From: Escallonia rubra
Taxonomy: Eukaryota > Streptophyta > Magnoliopsida > Escalloniales > Escalloniaceae
DNA length: 64,000 nucleotides
Direction: 5' to 3'
Assembly (NCBI GenBank): GCA_033065855.1
Contig: JAVXUO010000144.1
Location: 124,001-188,000, forward strand
Made by a program: the position numbers and the translations under genes. Under the pieces are notes generated by a model. It was not told the DNA's origin, searched no databases, and worked only from the letters and a program-made list of their open reading frames with translations. Below, piece after piece: positions 61,541 through 64,000 of the stretch (position 1 is its first letter; each line of letters begins with the position of its first letter).

Positions 61541-62884
61541 CTCCCATAGAGAGGATAGTCCCGAAGGGGGCAGGGACAAGGCAACAAGAGGGGAGGACCT
61601 AGGTCAACCCCTTAGACGGGGAAGGCCTTGCCGCCCACCCCCTCCCTCCCCAAGGGGAAGGAGCTCGAGCAGACCCCAGAGCCAAGTGGCATGCTCTGGA
61701 CTCCCTTGTCTGAGGGGGAGGCGTCTTGATGCCAACACTTGGAATAATTTTTGGGTGCAAAGGTGCGGCACGAAACTTGGGGTGTGCGCTCGGGTTGACC
61801 ATATTTTCCTCGCCTTAGATGCATCATCGATGGACTATCGAACATCTTTTCCTAAAGTGGTTACAAGCAGTCAAAGTCTCCAAAAAAAAAAAAAACACTT
61901 TACTAAGGCACTTTCGACCCCGTATGTCCCAACCCATCAAGGCCAAGTCGAATATTCCACCGATAACCAACCTCGGAGGTAGCCCATTGAACCACATCTT
62001 CCAACCCAAAGGTTTTCTGTGCTTTGCTACAAGGACTGCCTCTAAAGGCTTAGACGATACCTCAACAGGCTAATAAGCTTAAAGCCTTAAAAGGCTGATT
62101 GAGCGACAATTTTCTGATCCATGAGCAAGGTATGGAGACTCATGTAATGATCCAATGATCTTAACTTTGAGAAGGTAATCATGCGTCTGTTTGGCTTATT
62201 TGCATTGATGATGCTTCCATTGGAGGACTAATTTATAGACACAATAAAAGATTCATCACATATTTGCTAGCATCTTGCAAGATTCTGTTCAGTATACCTT
62301 AGAGGTCAAAAGAACACGATAAGAGAATATTGCCTATATTTCATTCCTGGGTTAGATGAGCGGCGTTGTTGGTTGACAACATAAAATAGGTGAAGGAAAG
62401 TTGTGGATTTCTTGAATGGTGAAGATGACAGGAGTAATGGTGGAAGGAGGTGGTGTAGGAAAGTAAAATAAACAGCAGTGTAGCCGAGGTTGTACACACA
62501 CACTCACAGAGGGAGGGAGTTGAGTGAAATACTTTATCCTACACAAGTTTAAAATACCAATGTCCCCTATGTGGTGTTTATCACCATCTCTTACATAAAT
62601 AGCCCGGTAAAGGGTTGCATTATTTTGACAGCAGAGAAAAATATAGTCACATTCCATGCGCATGAATATCAAAGAAATATGCTTAAATAGTAGGGATTTC
62701 CCTTAAGTGACGCGCTGCACCTGCCTCTGGGTGTTTTAAGAAATGGGCAAGGGACATCGAGTCGGTTTTCAGATGCAACAAAAAGAAACCAAGGATTCCG
62801 GCACCACACTGGATGAGTGCAAGTAAACAAGTTATCCAGAATTGCAGACTTAATAGAGATGGTTGGAAATTAGGGTAAACCAAG
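61541..62884. other. Non-coding stretch right of the GC-rich repeats
   Basis: The GC-rich composition fades by about 61860, where an A run (about 61881-61894) occurs. That run could be the tail of an unrecognised retroposed piece. No gene supported. Confidence 0.35.
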
Positions 62885-63616
62885 GAAGCAAGTTGATAAG
62901 ATGAGTAGAGCGGGAGTAGACAGAGCGTGTCTCCAATATACTAAATGGTTTGGAGGAAATTCTGTGGAGACAGAGGGAACCGAATTTGTTCAAGACGGGC
63001 AAGGTTAGGAATAGACATGTGGTAGGAATTATAGTACATAAAATCCCAAGAAATAGGGCTGTAGATGTCAAGAGAAAGGGTGACAAAAAATATATTAGTT
63101 CATTTGGAAAGGAGACTTAATATAATCAGTGCTATACCACACTGGCAGGACTAACAAACTCTTTCAAGAAGGAATTTTGGGAGGATATGGATGGAGTTGC
63201 ACATGGAATAGCCCACACTCGGAGGTGGGAAGTTGTTCACAGGAGTTTTGAATGGGCATGTTGTATAAACTAGTGGAGGCTTTGAGGGTACATGGGGGAT
63301 TTGGTTTGGGACGTAGGAATGAATAAGGAGCTTTTAATTTGGTGATAGCAAACACCTTCATAAAAATAAGAACTCACGTTTAATTACGAGTAGGGGGTCT
63401 CATTGTAGCAAGATACTTTTCTTCCTCACCAGGAGGGACAAGCAAGCGCTATGGAAGCAGTGCAAGGTCATTACTGAGGAGTGTCTTGCTACACAATATA
63501 GGTTGGTGGTGCTAGACATAAATATTATGAGTTGGAATAGGACGGTTGAAGGTGAGAGAAATATACGAACTAGGTGGTGGAAGTTAGAGTGGGGAAAGAT
63601 TAATCACCTTTAGTAG
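62885..63616 (+). pseudogene. RTE-type LINE endonuclease domain, truncated
   Basis: Plus-strand frames give MSRAGVDRACLQYTKWFGGN, VVGIIVHK...RAVDVKRKGD, NFGRIWMELHMEYPTL with GGGKLFTGVLNGHVV, HGGFGLGRRNE, VIANTF, and LFFLTRRDKQALWKQCKVIT followed by EECLATQYRLVVLDINI. These are the successive conserved blocks of the apurinic-like endonuclease and the following linker of plant RTE elements. Several frameshifts and stops separate them. The piece ends at 63616, where an LTR begins, so the reverse transcriptase is not in the window. Confidence 0.8.
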
Positions 63617-64000
63617 TGTTGCAGCTAAAATTTGGATCGGGAACCACACCAGAAAATAGGCCTGCAAAAGAGAACACAGACTGACCGCCGGGTGGGGTTC
63701 TGGCGGAGGAACGCTCCGATGCTTAAGTTAGAGATGGCTAACAAAGTAGAACTCTGAGAAAGCAGTAATACACAGTGTATATGTGTGTAGTTGTCCATAC
63801 CTGAGGGGTCTGACCCCCTTATATAGTAGTAGGAAGAGGAGCCCTAGTAGGCTGGGCTATGAGCAAGTCCAATTAGGATTGTATTAGGATCCTAGAGGAT
63901 CACATGTCTATCTTAGATGATAGAGTTAGAGTCTTCTTAGGATTCTTCTTGATGATCAGTATGGCAAGTGCCAAATCAGCAATAAACTGGCCGGGGCCAC
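63617..64000 (-). mobile_element. LTR related to the Tat element at 49691, cut by the right edge
   Basis: It begins TGTTGCAG and shares with 49691-50099, in the same order: GGGAACCAC, GACCGC(A/C)GG, TCTGATGCTTAAGT-like, GTAGAACTC(C/T)GAGAAAGCA, GTGTATATGT and CTTATATAGT blocks. Because an RTE fragment, not an internal region, lies to its left, it is either a solo LTR or the 3' LTR of a minus-strand element that extends past the window. Confidence 0.8.

Noticed and set aside
1-64000. tRNA or rRNA genes
   Set aside because: No cloverleaf with both promoter boxes and no conserved rRNA blocks were seen; TGGTATCA words are retroelement primer-binding sites.

Overview
The window reads as nuclear DNA of a flowering plant, probably a eudicot. 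It has intron-bearing genes with GT-AG junctions, plant-type glycosyltransferases, Tat/Ogre-type and Copia retroelement remains, an endogenous plant pararetrovirus, MITEs, and L1- and RTE-type LINEs. I saw no bacterial or organellar gene organisation. About three quarters of the sequence is mobile-element debris; only three host genes can be supported.

Host genes. A GT47 (exostosin-family) glycosyltransferase enters from the left edge: its last two exons are at 1203-1551 and 2243-2908. A complete tandem paralogue with four exons lies in the same orientation at 29393-33226 (658 codons, type II membrane protein). Both have the same exon phases around the shared exons, so they are an old tandem pair forced apart by about 26 kb of insertions. 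The third gene starts at 52881. It encodes a small, lysine-rich, low-complexity plant protein of unknown function; three exons are visible and the 3' end was not found. Its large first intron holds a decayed second copy of exon 2.

Layout. 2.9-7.9 kb: 3' flank of the first gene and four adjoining GC-rich tandem arrays. 7.9-8.4 kb: a MITE with a CCACCG-type core. 8.45-13.5 kb: a 5'-truncated L1-type LINE on the minus strand. 13.5-25.2 kb: a nested stack in which a Copia gag remnant is split by a hAT transposon (14186-24934), whose transposase gene is split by a second hAT-like element (15819-23138) with a perfect 8-bp target duplication, which carries an endogenous caulimovirid (about 17665-22964) set between (TA)n tracts. 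25.2-29.4 kb: upstream DNA of the second glycosyltransferase, with local repeats. 33.5-36.9 kb: a MULE-like element carrying a solo LTR with a 5-bp target duplication. 37.7-43.7 kb: an Ogre-like LTR and a repeat-rich leader. 43.7-50.1 kb: a minus-strand Tat-lineage Ty3/gypsy element with a PIF/Harbinger MITE in it, meeting the Ogre-like leader head to head. 51-52.2 kb: a third copy of the first MITE family and a Copia gag scrap. 57-58.8 kb: a mariner/Stowaway-type element and a TRIM. 60.6-61.5 kb: GC-rich tandem repeats. 62.9-63.6 kb: an RTE-type LINE endonuclease domain cut off by an LTR related to that of the Tat element.

How it fits together. The glycosyltransferases would act in the Golgi on cell-wall polysaccharides or related glycans. 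Nothing else in the window forms a pathway with them. The most distinctive structure is the four-level nest around the pararetrovirus. The retroelements and the pararetrovirus all look like broken fossils.
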